Source: Desulfuromonadales bacterium (GTDB lineage: Bacteria; Desulfobacterota; Desulfuromonadia; Geobacterales; Pseudopelobacteraceae). Taken from it: a stretch of DNA of 64,000 nucleotides. The first letter of the stretch is position 1. Each line of letters begins with the position of its first letter. A program made the position numbers and the translations under genes. Shown piece by piece: positions 1 to 10,966 of this stretch. Under the pieces are notes generated by a model, which made no database searches, was not told the DNA's origin, and saw only the letters and a program-made list of their open reading frames with translations. The DNA is taken from positions 1 to 64,000 of the forward strand of contig DUZS01000012.1 in NCBI GenBank assembly GCA_013349405.1. The letters run 5' to 3'.

Positions 1-43
1 AATCCTCAAAGACAAAACAGCAGTACTGCGATAGGAGACCACC

Positions 44-955
44 ATGAAAACACTATTAATCGGCGAATACCGCGACGGCAAACTGCTTGAATCCACCTAC
101 GAACTGCTCGGCTTTGCCGATCAACTCGGCGCTGAAAGCGCGCTGCTCCTCGTCGGCAGCGACAGCCAGCTCCCCGCCTATCCCGGCACCCTCTATCTGG
201 CCGACGCAGCAAGCTGCGGCGAATACAACCCCGACCTGCACAAACAGCTGATCCTCGACGCCGTCCAGCAGGAGAACCCTGACTACATCGTCTTCCTCCA
301 CTCCTCCTACGGCTGGGACCTCGCCCCGCGCGTCGCCGCATCGCTCAAGGTCGCTCAGATATCCGAAATCATTGCCGCTGCCGACGGCAGCTTTGAAGTC
401 GGCTGCTGCAACGCCAAAATGCGCCGCAGCGTCAAAACGAACAGCGGCACCACCGTACTGACCATCCAGGCCGGCGCCTTCCCGGTTCTGCAGCCGGGCG
501 GCTCGCCAACAATAAAAAAGCTGAGCACGACCGGCAGCAGCGCCCTTGAATTCATTGGTTATGAACCGGCCGAAAAGAAAGACGTCGACCTCGGCAAAGC
601 TGAAATAATCGTCACCGCCGGTCGCGGCATCGGCAAAAAAGACAACGTCCCGGTCATCCTGGCTCTGGCGAAAGCCCTCGGCGGCGAACTCGGCGCCAGT
701 CGTCCGGTCGTTGATGCCGGCTGGGTCGAGCACAGCCATCAGGTCGGCACCACCGGTCAGACGGTCAGCCCCAAACTCTACGTTGCCTGCGGTGTCAGTG
801 GCGCCATCCAGCATCTTGCCGGCATGAAGAAATCCGACTTCATCCTCGCCATCAACAAAGACAAGGATGCCCCGATCGGCGAAGTTGCCGATGTACTGGT
901 GGTGGCTGACGTCATGCAGTTTGTACCGGCGCTGACCGCGAAGCTGGCGAAATAG
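44..955 (+). CDS. etfA: Electron transfer flavoprotein alpha subunit (EtfA)
   Basis: 303-aa ORF after AGGAG; C-terminal FAD-domain signature [48 protein letters not shown]. Confidence 0.93.
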   Translation: MKTLLIGEYRDGKLLESTYELLGFADQLGAESALLLVGSDSQLPAYPGTLYLADAASCGEYNPDLHKQLILDAVQQENPDYIVFLHSSYGWDLAPRVAASLKVAQISEIIAAADGSFEVGCCNAKMRRSVKTNSGTTVLTIQAGAFPVLQPGGSPTIKKLSTTGSSALEFIGYEPAEKKDVDLGKAEIIVTAGRGIGKKDNVPVILALAKALGGELGASRPVVDAGWVEHSHQVGTTGQTVSPKLYVACGVSGAIQHLAGMKKSDFILAINKDKDAPIGEVADVLVVADVMQFVPALTAKLAK

Positions 956-1220
956 ACGGAAGTAAAATGAAACAGTGTTTAGTGTATACAAAATTCCAGA
1001 ACGATGCCGCTTTCTTAAAACTAAATATATTTTGTTAGATTATAATAGCTTGCGTCTTGTAATGATTTTGAGGTAAGAGAGATACACCGCATAGGTAATT
1101 GCTTTTTACGACAAGGTATGATCAGTGCTATCCGGCTGCCGGTGTAATACCTGAACAGCGGCATTTCGAATAAATACGTCTGAGAAGTCTGCAGTTATCA
1201 ACCTCCCAGGAGAGGGATTC

Positions 1221-2036
1221 ATGCTGATAGTCGTCTGTATTAAACAGGTTCCGGATACAACCCAGGTCCAGATCGATCCGGTCACCAATACCCTGGTTCG
1301 CGACGGCATTCCGTTCATCGTCAACCCCTATGACACGCACGCCCTCGAAGAGGCGCTGCGCCTGAAAGACCGCTTCGGCTGCAAAGTTGCCGCCATTTCT
1401 ATGGGCCCCCCCAACGCCGAGGGGACACTGAAGAAGGCGCTGGCGCTTGGAGTTGATTACGCAATACTGCTCTCTGACCGCGTCTTCGGAGGGGCCGATA
1501 CTCTTGCAACGAGTAACGTGCTGGCTGCCGCGATAGCCAAGCTGCATACGGAGGTTGATGAAGTCGCCCTGGTGCTCTGCGGAAAACAGACCATTGACGG
1601 TGACACTGCCCAGACCGGTCCCGGCATCGCAAGCCGCCTTGACTATCAGCAATTGACGCTGGTGGACAAAATTATCGACCTTGATTTTTCTGCTCAGAAA
1701 ATTCGCGTCAGCCGCAAGCTGGAGGGACGTCATGAAATCGTCGACGCTCCTCTCCCGGCGATGCTGACAGTTGTCCGCGAGTTGAACCGGCCGCGCTACC
1801 CAAAGGTGCAGATGCGCCTCGCTGCCGCTGAGGTCGTTGTTGAAGTATGGAACAACAAGACCCTGCAGCTGGATGAACAAAAAATCGGCCTGAAAGGTTC
1901 GCCGACCTGGGTTTCCAAAATATTCTCTCCGGAGCGTGACAAGGGAGAAATTATTGGCGACGGGTACGCCGACCCGACTGGAACCGCAGCGCTGCTGATC
2001 GAAAAACTGATGGCGAAGGATATGCTCCCGTTATGA
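1221..2036 (+). CDS. etfB: Electron transfer flavoprotein beta subunit (EtfB)
   Basis: 271 aa; MLIVVCIKQVPDTTQVQIDPVTNTL N-terminus and GKQTIDGDTAQTGPGIASRL motif; 4-nt overlap with next gene. Confidence 0.94.
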   Translation: MLIVVCIKQVPDTTQVQIDPVTNTLVRDGIPFIVNPYDTHALEEALRLKDRFGCKVAAISMGPPNAEGTLKKALALGVDYAILLSDRVFGGADTLATSNVLAAAIAKLHTEVDEVALVLCGKQTIDGDTAQTGPGIASRLDYQQLTLVDKIIDLDFSAQKIRVSRKLEGRHEIVDAPLPAMLTVVRELNRPRYPKVQMRLAAAEVVVEVWNNKTLQLDEQKIGLKGSPTWVSKIFSPERDKGEIIGDGYADPTGTAALLIEKLMAKDMLPL

Positions 2037-3352
2037 GTGAAATTAAACCGAAAATCAAAAAACCCCGCGGCGTTGCCCGCCTGCTCGACGGCAAGTGCAT
2101 CGCCTGCGGTGCCCGCTGTCAAAGTGCCTGTCCGGTCAACTGTATCGAAATGACCGAGACCGGCGAGCCGATCATTGAAACAGCGAAATGTATCGGCTGT
2201 CTGAAATGTGTCAAAATCTGCCCGGCCGTAGCCCTGGAGATGTACTTTACCCCTGAAGAGTTGCAGATCCTCGCGGAACTGGCAGCATCTGCCGCACCGG
2301 TCGAAGAGGAGCTTGACCCCGAAGCGGCCGCTCTTGCCAGAAAACTCGCCGAATACCGCGGTGTCTGGGTTTTTGTCGAACAGACCGAAGGCGAACCGGC
2401 CAGGGTCTCCTGGGAGCTGCTCGGCGTCGGCGCCGGACTTGCGAAGACACTGGGCGTTGAACTCTGTGCCCTCGTCATTGGTGAAAAGGTTGAACACCTC
2501 TGCCACGAAGCCTTTGCCTACGGCGCAACCAAAGCCTATCTGATGGACGCCCCGGTCTACTACCATTACCGCACCGAAGCCTACGTAGAAGCCTGCTGCC
2601 ATCTGATCGACACCTACAAACCGGAAGTCATCCTCATGGGCGCCACCGGCATGGGGCGCGACCTGGCAGGGGCGATTGCCACACGGGTCGGCACCGGCCT
2701 GACCGCCGACTGCACCGGCCTCAGCATCGACGACAAACGCAACCTGATGCAGACCCGCCCCGCCTTTGGCGGCAACATCATGGCAACCATCATGTGCGAC
2801 AAATACCGTCCCCAGATGTCAACGGTTCGTCCTAACGTCATGCCGATGACGGAACGGCGCGACGGCGCCGTTGGTACGATCATCCGTGATCCGTTTACCG
2901 TGGCAGAAGAGAGCGTGCTGACCAAGGTCATCGAAATCATCCGTGACGGTCATGGCAAAAGTGCCGTTGATATCACCGGCGCTGAGTTCATTGTTTCCGG
3001 CGGTCGCGGCATGATGGGACCGGAAAACTTTGCCATGCTCAAGGAACTGGCTGACGAACTTGGTGGAGTGGTGGGCGCCTCCCGCAGCGCTGTCGATGCC
3101 GGCTGGATGCCGGGTGACCGTCAGGTCGGCCAGACCGGCAAAACGGTACGACCGAAGATCTACATCGCCTGCGGCATATCGGGTGCCATTCAGCACCTGG
3201 TCGGCATGCAGGATTCAGACATGGTTATCGCTATCAACCGCGACAGCAGTGCGCCGATCTTTGAAGTTGCCACCTACGGCATTGTCGGCGACCTGTTCCA
3301 GATTGTTCCGGCGATTACAGCGAAAATCAGGGAAATGAAACAACATAATTGA
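2033..3352 (+). CDS. etfA: EtfA with N-terminal 2x[4Fe-4S] ferredoxin domain
   Basis: N-terminal CIACGARCQSACP and CIGCLKCVKICP clusters fused to EtfA domain (GGVVGASRSAVDAGW...IYIACGISGAIQHLVGM). Confidence 0.93.
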   Translation: MSEIKPKIKKPRGVARLLDGKCIACGARCQSACPVNCIEMTETGEPIIETAKCIGCLKCVKICPAVALEMYFTPEELQILAELAASAAPVEEELDPEAAALARKLAEYRGVWVFVEQTEGEPARVSWELLGVGAGLAKTLGVELCALVIGEKVEHLCHEAFAYGATKAYLMDAPVYYHYRTEAYVEACCHLIDTYKPEVILMGATGMGRDLAGAIATRVGTGLTADCTGLSIDDKRNLMQTRPAFGGNIMATIMCDKYRPQMSTVRPNVMPMTERRDGAVGTIIRDPFTVAEESVLTKVIEIIRDGHGKSAVDITGAEFIVSGGRGMMGPENFAMLKELADELGGVVGASRSAVDAGWMPGDRQVGQTGKTVRPKIYIACGISGAIQHLVGMQDSDMVIAINRDSSAPIFEVATYGIVGDLFQIVPAITAKIREMKQHN

Positions 3353-3361
3353 GGTTTTAAC

Positions 3362-5359
3362 ATGACACCAAATCCGTACCTATTCGCTCCGCTCCTGTTC
3401 GCCTCTCTGGCCGTTTTTGCCCTGGCCTGCTGGAAACGCCTGAGCCTGATTTCACTTGGCAAGCCGGAACAGCGCTGCGACAGCCTTGGTGCCCGCTTCA
3501 ATGATATGCTGCTCTATGCGTTTGGCCAGAAACGGGTGCTTGCAAAACCTTTCGGCATTAACCACTTCGTCATTTTCTGGTCATTTCTGATACTGCTGAT
3601 AGCAAACACCGAGTTCATACTCAATGGGCTTTTCCCGCACTCGATCAAGCTCATCATGCTTCCCTTTGAGCTGTATGTACCGCTTGCCTTCATGATAGAT
3701 ATTGCCTCTCTGCTCGCCCTTGCTGCGGTAACAGTGGCTGCCGTGAGACGGCTTGTTGCGCCTCCGTTTCCCGAAGCGCGCACTCCGGAGGCCTTTTTCA
3801 TCCTGACTCTTATCGCCACTCTGATGCTCGCCTCCTTTGCTCTCAATGCATCGGAGCTTGCGGCATTCATGCTGAAATCGGGGGCGGATCCGGCCTCGTT
3901 TCTGGCGGAAGCACGTAAAGTTATGCCTGTATCCGGGCTTCTTGCCGGCCTGTTGCCGTCATTGCAGCTCGGTACAATCCACGCTGTTGCCTGGTGGGCT
4001 CACGCGCTTGCGCTGATGGCATTTATCTGTTATCTGCCGAACAGCAAGCACATGCATATCCTCACCGCCATCCCGAACTGTTTTTTTCAACGCCTCGAAA
4101 AGCCGAATACCCAGCCGCGAGAAGATTTTGCCATCGGCAATACCTTCGGTGTCGACCGGGTTGACCGCTATAGCTGGAAGGATCTGCTCGACTCTTTTTC
4201 CTGTACGGAATGCGGTCGCTGCCAGAAGGTCTGCCCTGCCAGCATCACCGGTAAGCCGCTCAATCCGCGTGCCGTTATCCATGATATCAAGGTCAACCTG
4301 CTGGAGAACGGTAATGCCCTTAAAAATGGGACTGCTCCGCGGGTGCCGCTGATAGGCGAACATGGTGAAGGGAGTGTCTCGGAAGAATCAATCTGGGGCT
4401 GTACCACCTGTGGCGCCTGCATGGAAGCCTGCCCGGTCTTTATCGAGCAGATGCCGAAAATTATCGAACTGCGCCGTCACCTCGTCGAGAGTGAAGCAAA
4501 ATTCCCGGAAGAGCTGCTGAACCTTTTCGAAAACATGGAGGGGCGCAGCAACCCCTGGGGCATTGCGCCGTCAGAGCGTGCCAAGTGGTGCAACCAGCTC
4601 AATGTCAAACCCTTCGACAAAGATACGACCGAATATCTGTTTTATGTCGGCTGTGCCGGCTCCTTCGATTCACGGGCGAAGCATGTCAGCGTTGCGTTGA
4701 CGCAGCTGCTCGACAAAGCGGGCATTTCATGGGGTATTCTCGGCAAGGATGAAAAGTGCTGCGGCGACAGTGTGCGCAGGCTCGGGAACGAATTCGTCTT
4801 CGACAAGATGGCCAGGGAAAATGTCACCATGTTCATTGAGCGCGGTGTCACCAAAGTAATTACCCAATGTCCGCACTGCTTTACAACGCTGAAAAATGAC
4901 TATCGCCAGTATGGACTTGAACTGGAAGTCATTCATCACAGCGAGCTGCTGCGTAATCTCGTTCGGGATGGCCGGCTGACCGTCGACAAAGCGACGACGG
5001 AGATGGGCGCAACCGTTTTTCACGACTCCTGTTATCTGGGCCGGCATAACGACGTCTACGAAGCTCCGCGCGAAGCGCTGGCAGCCGCGACCGGCGCGGC
5101 TCCGGTCGAGATGGAGCGTAATCGTAACAATGCCTTCTGCTGCGGCGCCGGCGGCGGCAGGATGTGGATGGAAGAGCATGTCGGTGAGCGCATCAATATC
5201 ACGCGTGTCAAAGAGGCGCTTGAGCAGAAGCCGGATACCATCTGTGTCGCCTGTCCGTACTGCATGACCATGTTTGAAGATGGCCTCAAAGATGTCAAGG
5301 CTGATAACGTCAGAGTGCGTGATGTCGCCGAGGTTATGGCTGAAGCGATACTGCGCTGA
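3362..5359 (+). CDS. Membrane-bound heterodisulfide reductase-like Fe-S oxidoreductase (candidate ETF:menaquinone oxidoreductase)
   Basis: N-terminal TM segments, CTECGRCQKVCP and CTTCGACMEACP clusters, two CCG-type domains (CCGDSVRR, CCGAGGGRMWMEE); directly follows etfBA. Confidence 0.85.
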   Translation: MTPNPYLFAPLLFASLAVFALACWKRLSLISLGKPEQRCDSLGARFNDMLLYAFGQKRVLAKPFGINHFVIFWSFLILLIANTEFILNGLFPHSIKLIMLPFELYVPLAFMIDIASLLALAAVTVAAVRRLVAPPFPEARTPEAFFILTLIATLMLASFALNASELAAFMLKSGADPASFLAEARKVMPVSGLLAGLLPSLQLGTIHAVAWWAHALALMAFICYLPNSKHMHILTAIPNCFFQRLEKPNTQPREDFAIGNTFGVDRVDRYSWKDLLDSFSCTECGRCQKVCPASITGKPLNPRAVIHDIKVNLLENGNALKNGTAPRVPLIGEHGEGSVSEESIWGCTTCGACMEACPVFIEQMPKIIELRRHLVESEAKFPEELLNLFENMEGRSNPWGIAPSERAKWCNQLNVKPFDKDTTEYLFYVGCAGSFDSRAKHVSVALTQLLDKAGISWGILGKDEKCCGDSVRRLGNEFVFDKMARENVTMFIERGVTKVITQCPHCFTTLKNDYRQYGLELEVIHHSELLRNLVRDGRLTVDKATTEMGATVFHDSCYLGRHNDVYEAPREALAAATGAAPVEMERNRNNAFCCGAGGGRMWMEEHVGERINITRVKEALEQKPDTICVACPYCMTMFEDGLKDVKADNVRVRDVAEVMAEAILR

Positions 5360-5580
5360 AAAGGACATGAATCAAAGAAACCGGGCACCATTATGTGGCT
5401 GTCCGGTTTCATTGTCCCTAAAAAATGCCCCCCCCCGCGTCACCCTCATGACCAACGCCTCCGGAAGCATAATCTCTCAATGAAAAGTATTTTTCAGAAC
5501 TCCTATATAGTGCTTTTTTTTTAGCCATCGGTATGCTATTTAATCGAAACTAAATTTTAATACCTCATCGGGGAGGCATC

Positions 5581-7428
5581 ATGAGCAACCAAGGCAAAAA
5601 TGAGCAACTGACCAAGTGGGTAGCAGAAGCCGCAGCATTGTGTGAGCCTGAAACGATCCATTGGTGCGATGGTTCGCAGGAAGAGTACGATACGCTCTGT
5701 AATAATCTGGTCGCGAGCGGCACTTTCAAAAAGCTGAATCAGGAAAAACGCCCGAACAGTTATCTGGCATGGTCTGATCCAGGTGACGTTGCCCGTGTTG
5801 AAGACCGCACCTACATCTGCAGTATTTCCAAGCAGGATGCCGGTCCGACCAACAACTGGATGCACCCCAAGGAGATGAAGGAAACCCTGAACAAGCTCTT
5901 CAAAGGCTGCATGAAGGGTCGCACCATGTACGTCATTCCGTTCAGCATGGGCCCTCTCGGCTCGCCGATTGCCAAAATCGGCGTTGAAATATCAGACTCT
6001 CCCTACGTTGCCGTCAATATGCGTATCATGACCCGCATGGGCAAGGCCGTTCTCGAAGTGCTCGGCAATGGCGAGTTTGTCCCTTGCCTCCATTCGGTCG
6101 GTGCTCCGCTTGAACCGGGCCAGAAAGACGTGCCGTGGCCCTGCAACAAGGAAAAATACATTGTCCACTTTCCCGAAGAGCGTGCAATCTGGTCGTTCGG
6201 AAGCGGTTACGGCGGTAACGCCCTGCTGGGGAAAAAGTGCCTTGCGCTCCGCATCGCTTCCAAAATTGCCAAGGATGAAGGATGGTTGGCTGAGCATATG
6301 CTTATTTTAGGCATTGAATCCCCGGAAGGTGAAAAGACCTACCTCGGCGCTGCGTTCCCGAGCGCCTGCGGCAAGACCAATCTGGCGATGCTGGTTCCGC
6401 CCGAAAGCTTTTCCCAAAACGGCTGGAAAATAACGACTGTTGGTGATGACATCGCCTGGATCAAGCCGGGACCTGACGGCAGACTGTATGCGATCAATCC
6501 GGAATACGGATTCTTCGGAGTTGCGCCCGGTACCTCGGACAAAACCAATCCGAATGCCATGATTTCCTGCGCTTCCAATTCAATTTTCACCAATGTGGCA
6601 TTAACGCCGGATGGCGATGTCTGGTGGGAAGGGATGACGGAGGCAAAACCACACCTTCTGACCGACTGGCAGGGCAACAAATGGACGCCTGATTGCGGCA
6701 GAAATGCAGCACATCCCAACTCCCGCTTCACCTCGCCTGCCGGGCAATGCCCCTCAATCGACCCGGAATGGGAAAATCCTGCCGGCGTGCCGATGGCAGC
6801 CTTTGTCTTCGGCGGCCGTCGCAATACGGTAATCCCTCTGGTATATCAGGCGTTCAACTGGAGTTTCGGCGTTTATATGGCAGCCACCATGGGTTCCGAG
6901 ACGACCGCCGCAGCGGTCGGTGCCACCGGTGCCGTACGGCGTGACCCGTTTGCCATGCTGCCGTTCTGCGGGTATCATGTCGCTGATTATTTCGCACACT
7001 GGTTACAGGTAGGGCGGACGACCCCCGTGCCACCACGAATCTTCAGTGTCAACTGGTTCCGTAAAGACGAAAACGGCAACTTCCTCTGGCCTGGCTACGG
7101 GGAAAATATGCGCATCCTGAAATGGGTCGTTGAGCGGGTTAACGGTAATGCCGCAGCGGTGGAAAGCCCGCTCGGATGGATGCCGAAATACGAAGATCTT
7201 GATTGGACAGGCCTGGACAGTGTCACCCGCGATCAGTTTTACGAGCTGATGTCGGTCGACCGCAATGCCTGGAAGGATGAACTCGTTTCTCACGAAGAGT
7301 TGTTTGTTAAAATGTATGATCGTCTGCCGAAAGAGTTTTCACACATCCGTGAACTGATTCTGTCAGGTGTGTGGCGATCACCGGAACATTGGGAGCAGTT
7401 TCACCCTTCAACAGATCAGAACAGTTAA
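5581..7428 (+). CDS. pckG: Phosphoenolpyruvate carboxykinase (GTP)
   Basis: 615 aa; kinase motif [13 protein letters not shown] and GTP-PEPCK signatures; GGGGAGG upstream of ATG. Confidence 0.96.
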   Translation: MSNQGKNEQLTKWVAEAAALCEPETIHWCDGSQEEYDTLCNNLVASGTFKKLNQEKRPNSYLAWSDPGDVARVEDRTYICSISKQDAGPTNNWMHPKEMKETLNKLFKGCMKGRTMYVIPFSMGPLGSPIAKIGVEISDSPYVAVNMRIMTRMGKAVLEVLGNGEFVPCLHSVGAPLEPGQKDVPWPCNKEKYIVHFPEERAIWSFGSGYGGNALLGKKCLALRIASKIAKDEGWLAEHMLILGIESPEGEKTYLGAAFPSACGKTNLAMLVPPESFSQNGWKITTVGDDIAWIKPGPDGRLYAINPEYGFFGVAPGTSDKTNPNAMISCASNSIFTNVALTPDGDVWWEGMTEAKPHLLTDWQGNKWTPDCGRNAAHPNSRFTSPAGQCPSIDPEWENPAGVPMAAFVFGGRRNTVIPLVYQAFNWSFGVYMAATMGSETTAAAVGATGAVRRDPFAMLPFCGYHVADYFAHWLQVGRTTPVPPRIFSVNWFRKDENGNFLWPGYGENMRILKWVVERVNGNAAAVESPLGWMPKYEDLDWTGLDSVTRDQFYELMSVDRNAWKDELVSHEELFVKMYDRLPKEFSHIRELILSGVWRSPEHWEQFHPSTDQNS

Positions 7429-7455
7429 TTTCACGGTAACTGCATCTTGAATCGT

Positions 7456-7487
7456 AAAAGGGCACTGCGTCGGCGGTGCCCTTTTTT
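7456..7487. terminator. Bidirectional intrinsic terminator between pckG and hypA
   Basis: AAAAGGGCAC-N10-GTGCCCTTTT with T-run; reaches the hypA stop codon. Confidence 0.8.
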
Positions 7488-7821
7488 AGTCGTCCACCTC
7501 GATTTCTCTCACGCGCAGCTCTTCGCCAGACACGATGGTGACTCTATTGCTTCCGCACTGTTCGCACGAACCATAAAGTTCTGTGAGTGGCGTCTCCTCA
7601 CGGCAATCAAGACACTGTCCCTTACCGGGGATCCTGATGATGTTCAGCCTGGCTCCCTCCAGCAGGGTCTCCCGGGAGCAGGCGTCAAAGCAGAATGCGA
7701 TCGCTTCCGGTACAACACTGCTCAGGACTCCAATTTCAATGTCGAGTGAAGTGACACGCCGTCCCCCGGCATGATCAAGGCAGAGTTCAATAATTCCCTG
7801 AGTAATAGACATTTCATGCAT
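7486..7821 (-). CDS. hypA: Hydrogenase nickel incorporation protein HypA
   Basis: MHEMSITQGIIELCLDHA start and Zn site CLDCREETPLTELYGSCEQCGS. Confidence 0.95.
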   Translation of the reverse strand: MHEMSITQGIIELCLDHAGGRRVTSLDIEIGVLSSVVPEAIAFCFDACSRETLLEGARLNIIRIPGKGQCLDCREETPLTELYGSCEQCGSNRVTIVSGEELRVREIEVDD

Positions 7822-7843
7822 GGCTTCTCCTGTTGACCATAAA

Positions 7844-7877
7844 AAAAGCCTGCGAGGCTGAAACCCCGCAGGCTTTT
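7844..7877 (-). terminator. Intrinsic terminator of the small lipoprotein gene
   Basis: AAAAGCCTGCG...CGCAGGCTTTT 11-bp stem with T-run on the minus strand. Confidence 0.8.
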
Positions 7878-7902
7878 ATGCACTCCCCTGAGGGAAAGCA
7901 AA

Positions 7903-8100
7903 TTACTTCTTAGGAGCTTCCGGAGCAGCTGCAGGAGCAGCAGCAGGTGCAGCGCCACTCTTTGCGGTCATCGGAGCCTGAACAGGCTTCGGTGCCTCAA
8001 CAGCAGGTGCAGGTGCAGGTGCTTCTTCTTTTTTCTTGCAGCCAGCTGCGAAAACAGTTGCAAGTGCCAGTACGAGTGTCAAGGAGATCAGCTTTTTCAT
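7903..8100 (-). CDS. Small Ala/Pro-rich lipoprotein
   Basis: Likely internal start MKKLISLTLVLALATVFAAGCKKKEEAPAPAP (lipobox AAGC), preceded by GAGGTAA; the longer ORF start lacks support. Confidence 0.7.
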   Translation of the reverse strand: MKKLISLTLVLALATVFAAGCKKKEEAPAPAPAVEAPKPVQAPMTAKSGAAPAAAPAAAPEAPKK

Positions 8101-8221
8101 GTGTGTTACCTCTTTCTTTTGTGAGTTTACCATTTGAACGCAATGCGCATGGTTTCTAAATCGACCTAGGAATATACGCATATTATTGAGAGAGTCAAGT
8201 CTTTTATTGCATAGCTTTGAT

Positions 8222-8662
8222 TTATTGGCCTTGATTGGCGCCCTGCATGTCATTTTCTAAAGCGCACATAAGCTTTTTAAGGTCAAGTTGAATGGCTGTG
8301 CCTTCAATAATGGTAAGCGTACTTTGTGCAAAGACGCTATCCGGAGGTGAGCTGAAGGAAACTTCTTCTTCGCAAGCGATTCTTATTATTGAATCGACAA
8401 GAAAAGCAAGTGAGGCCACCTCCTGCCTGAGTACAACTATTTTACCGGGCTGGTGTTGTTGGCGAAGACCAAGGAAACGTGACAGTATCATTGCCGCAAC
8501 AATGTCTCCGTGAAAACTCAAAACGCCCGCATAGTATGCTGGAGCAAGCGGTATCGGCCACATCTGCGGGGGATCGGCGACCTCAGCCACATCGGCAACA
8601 TCCAGCGCGTACAGCGAATCCTGAAGTGAAAAAACAAGAAATTTTCTGTTACTGTTGTTCAT
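8222..8662 (-). CDS. cheW: CheW-like chemotaxis coupling protein
   Basis: Start MNNSNRKFLVFSLQDSLYALDVADVAEV; CheW fold pattern. Confidence 0.82.
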   Translation of the reverse strand: MNNSNRKFLVFSLQDSLYALDVADVAEVADPPQMWPIPLAPAYYAGVLSFHGDIVAAMILSRFLGLRQQHQPGKIVVLRQEVASLAFLVDSIIRIACEEEVSFSSPPDSVFAQSTLTIIEGTAIQLDLKKLMCALENDMQGANQGQ

Positions 8663-8672
8663 ACTGTTCAAA

Positions 8673-9938
8673 TTACCCGTGATCGACCTGAAAACGTTCC
8701 ACGACAGCCATGAGCTCTTCCGCAAGATGGGCAAGCTCTTTCGTCGCGAGTGCCATGTCCTGCATCGCGGCAAGCTGTTCTTCGGTTGCGGCAGAAACCT
8801 GCTCGGTGGAAGCAGCGTTGTCGTCGGCCAAGCGAGCAATTTCGTCAATTGCTGTTACCATTTTTTCCGAGCCATCTTTCTGCATCAGGGAAAGATCGGC
8901 AATGCTGGAGGCTTTACGTTCAGTATCAAGGACTGTTTTGAGTATTTCCTGGAAAGCAGTGGCGGTTACATCGACATTTTTTTTCCCCTCTTTGATGCTT
9001 CGTGAGCTTTCAACGATTGCTTCAAGGACCTTGTGGCTCTCTTCACGGAGAGTCTCGATCATGTCGTTGATGTCGGAAGCGGATTGAGCAGAACCATCGG
9101 CCAGTTTGCGCACTTCTTCGGCGACCACCGCAAAACCTTTGCCGTATTCTCCCGCTCTGGCGGCCTCAATCGAAGCATTCAGGGCAAGAAGGTTCGTCTG
9201 ACGGGCAATGTTTCCGATGCAGTCAGCAACTTTACCGACCTTCTGGAGCTTGCTGTTAAAGGTATCGAACTGCTTACCGATCGACTCCTGCGCGGCAAAA
9301 AATTCTTTCATTCTCTCCAGAGACTCATTCGCCAAGGCGCCACCGTGCTGTGCGGTCATACTTGTTTCCCGTGCCGTTTTTGCCGTCTCATGGGCGCGTG
9401 TGGCAACCATTTCAATTGAAATTGCCATTTCACGAATGGTTTTTGCCCCCTTTTCAACCAACTCGGCCTGGGTTTCCGCACCGCGGGAAATCTGTTCAAT
9501 TGCCTGCGCAACCTCTTCAGTCGAAGCATTAATTTCCAGAGCCGTTGAGCTTAACTCCCGGGCAGAATCGGACAGCTGGCCGGAAGTTCTTTTTATGTGG
9601 CGAATCAGGTCGCGCAGATTCTGCAGCATCAAATTGATCAAGGCCGCAAGTTCGTGGCTTTCGTCCGGAACCGCTGATGGCCGTATGGCAACGTCTCTGG
9701 TCAGATCGCCACGGCTTATGGATTCAGCCGAATCGGTCAGAATCCCAAAATTAGCGGTAAAGCCTTTTGAAAAAATCCATCCAAGGATCAAGCCTATCGT
9801 CAGGGCAACTACATAGCCAAGAATGACACTGATCTCTGCTGAATAACCGAGCAATTCTACCAGGCGGGGACTGAATGCGACAACTGCAACCACTACGACG
9901 AAACCGATGATAAATTTATAGCCTATAGGAATACGCAT
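8673..9938 (-). CDS. Methyl-accepting chemotaxis protein
   Basis: Two TM segments, HAMP-like region, hairpin tip [38 protein letters not shown]. Confidence 0.95.
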   Translation of the reverse strand: MRIPIGYKFIIGFVVVVAVVAFSPRLVELLGYSAEISVILGYVVALTIGLILGWIFSKGFTANFGILTDSAESISRGDLTRDVAIRPSAVPDESHELAALINLMLQNLRDLIRHIKRTSGQLSDSARELSSTALEINASTEEVAQAIEQISRGAETQAELVEKGAKTIREMAISIEMVATRAHETAKTARETSMTAQHGGALANESLERMKEFFAAQESIGKQFDTFNSKLQKVGKVADCIGNIARQTNLLALNASIEAARAGEYGKGFAVVAEEVRKLADGSAQSASDINDMIETLREESHKVLEAIVESSRSIKEGKKNVDVTATAFQEILKTVLDTERKASSIADLSLMQKDGSEKMVTAIDEIARLADDNAASTEQVSAATEEQLAAMQDMALATKELAHLAEELMAVVERFQVDHG

Positions 9939-9969
9939 GCTCTACCCTCCATAAATATGCAATGATTCG

Positions 9970-10839
9970 TTACAAACGACGATATATCCGCTCCACCGGG
10001 CAGATGGCAGCAAAAAGATGGCGTACTCCGGCTGTCACTGTTTCAGATTTTCCGAGCACCAGTATACCACCGGTCGGCAAAATGTCTGCAATACCGCGCA
10101 CTATTTTTTCCTGATCATGCCGGGTAAAATAGATGAGAGTGTTGCGACAGAGGACCAACTGGCACGGGTCAAGAGTTTCAACATCCATAAGATTGTGCTG
10201 ATGAAACGAGACCATATTCCGGATTTCAGCTGTTAACTGCAGGCGCTTTCCCTCTGGGACAAAGTAGCGCTCACCGAAGGAGTGCGGAAGGTCCTTCAGA
10301 CGGTCCTCGGTATATTCTGCACGAACAGCAGTCTGTAAAATATCACTGTCAATGTCGTATGCAGCAATCTCTACCGGTGTATGCAGGAGTTGTCGAGAAT
10401 AATACTCACGCAGAATCATGGCCACAGTATAGGCTTCTTCCCCGCCGGCACAGCCGAGACTATAACAGCGAAGCTTTTTCCGTTCGGCAATCGCCTTTTG
10501 AAACAGAGAGGGAAGTATGCCCGTTTGCAGCTTTGCAAACATGGAAGGATTGCGAAAAAAATGGCTTACATGGATGGTTAGCGTCTTCTTGAGGTGATCA
10601 AGTTCCTGCTCGCTTTGCTGTAACAAAGTACAATACTCAGCAGCGTCACTGCAGCGACATGAGCGCATCCGAATGGCAATGCGGCGCTTCATGCAGTTGT
10701 CCTTGTAGATTGACATGCTGAAGCCGCGGCGCATGTTGAGGACCCTGCTGATCTCAGTCAGCGCATCATCACTTATTTCCAGTGAATCCACCAGGGAATG
10801 TCCTGACAAAAGGTGCATCATGGTAACCTCTTCATCCAC
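9970..10839 (-). CDS. cheR: CheR-type protein-glutamate O-methyltransferase
   Basis: 289 aa; LRCYSLGCAGGEEAYTVAMIL and LVLCRNTLIYF motifs. Confidence 0.92.
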   Translation of the reverse strand: MDEEVTMMHLLSGHSLVDSLEISDDALTEISRVLNMRRGFSMSIYKDNCMKRRIAIRMRSCRCSDAAEYCTLLQQSEQELDHLKKTLTIHVSHFFRNPSMFAKLQTGILPSLFQKAIAERKKLRCYSLGCAGGEEAYTVAMILREYYSRQLLHTPVEIAAYDIDSDILQTAVRAEYTEDRLKDLPHSFGERYFVPEGKRLQLTAEIRNMVSFHQHNLMDVETLDPCQLVLCRNTLIYFTRHDQEKIVRGIADILPTGGILVLGKSETVTAGVRHLFAAICPVERIYRRL

Positions 10840-10966
10840 TTTCGCGCGTATTCTTTAGTAGCACGAAGCCGTCTGCGACGCAACCGCTAGAAAAGAGAGG
10901 CATTAAACTCGCCACCGGCATTTCCTTTGGAAAAAATATTGCGGTGCCTTAATAGGCAGTGCTACA

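Noticed and set aside
56-991. 311-aa minus-strand ORF antisense to etfA
   Set aside because: Shadow ORF in high-GC coding DNA; plus strand encodes a well-conserved EtfA.
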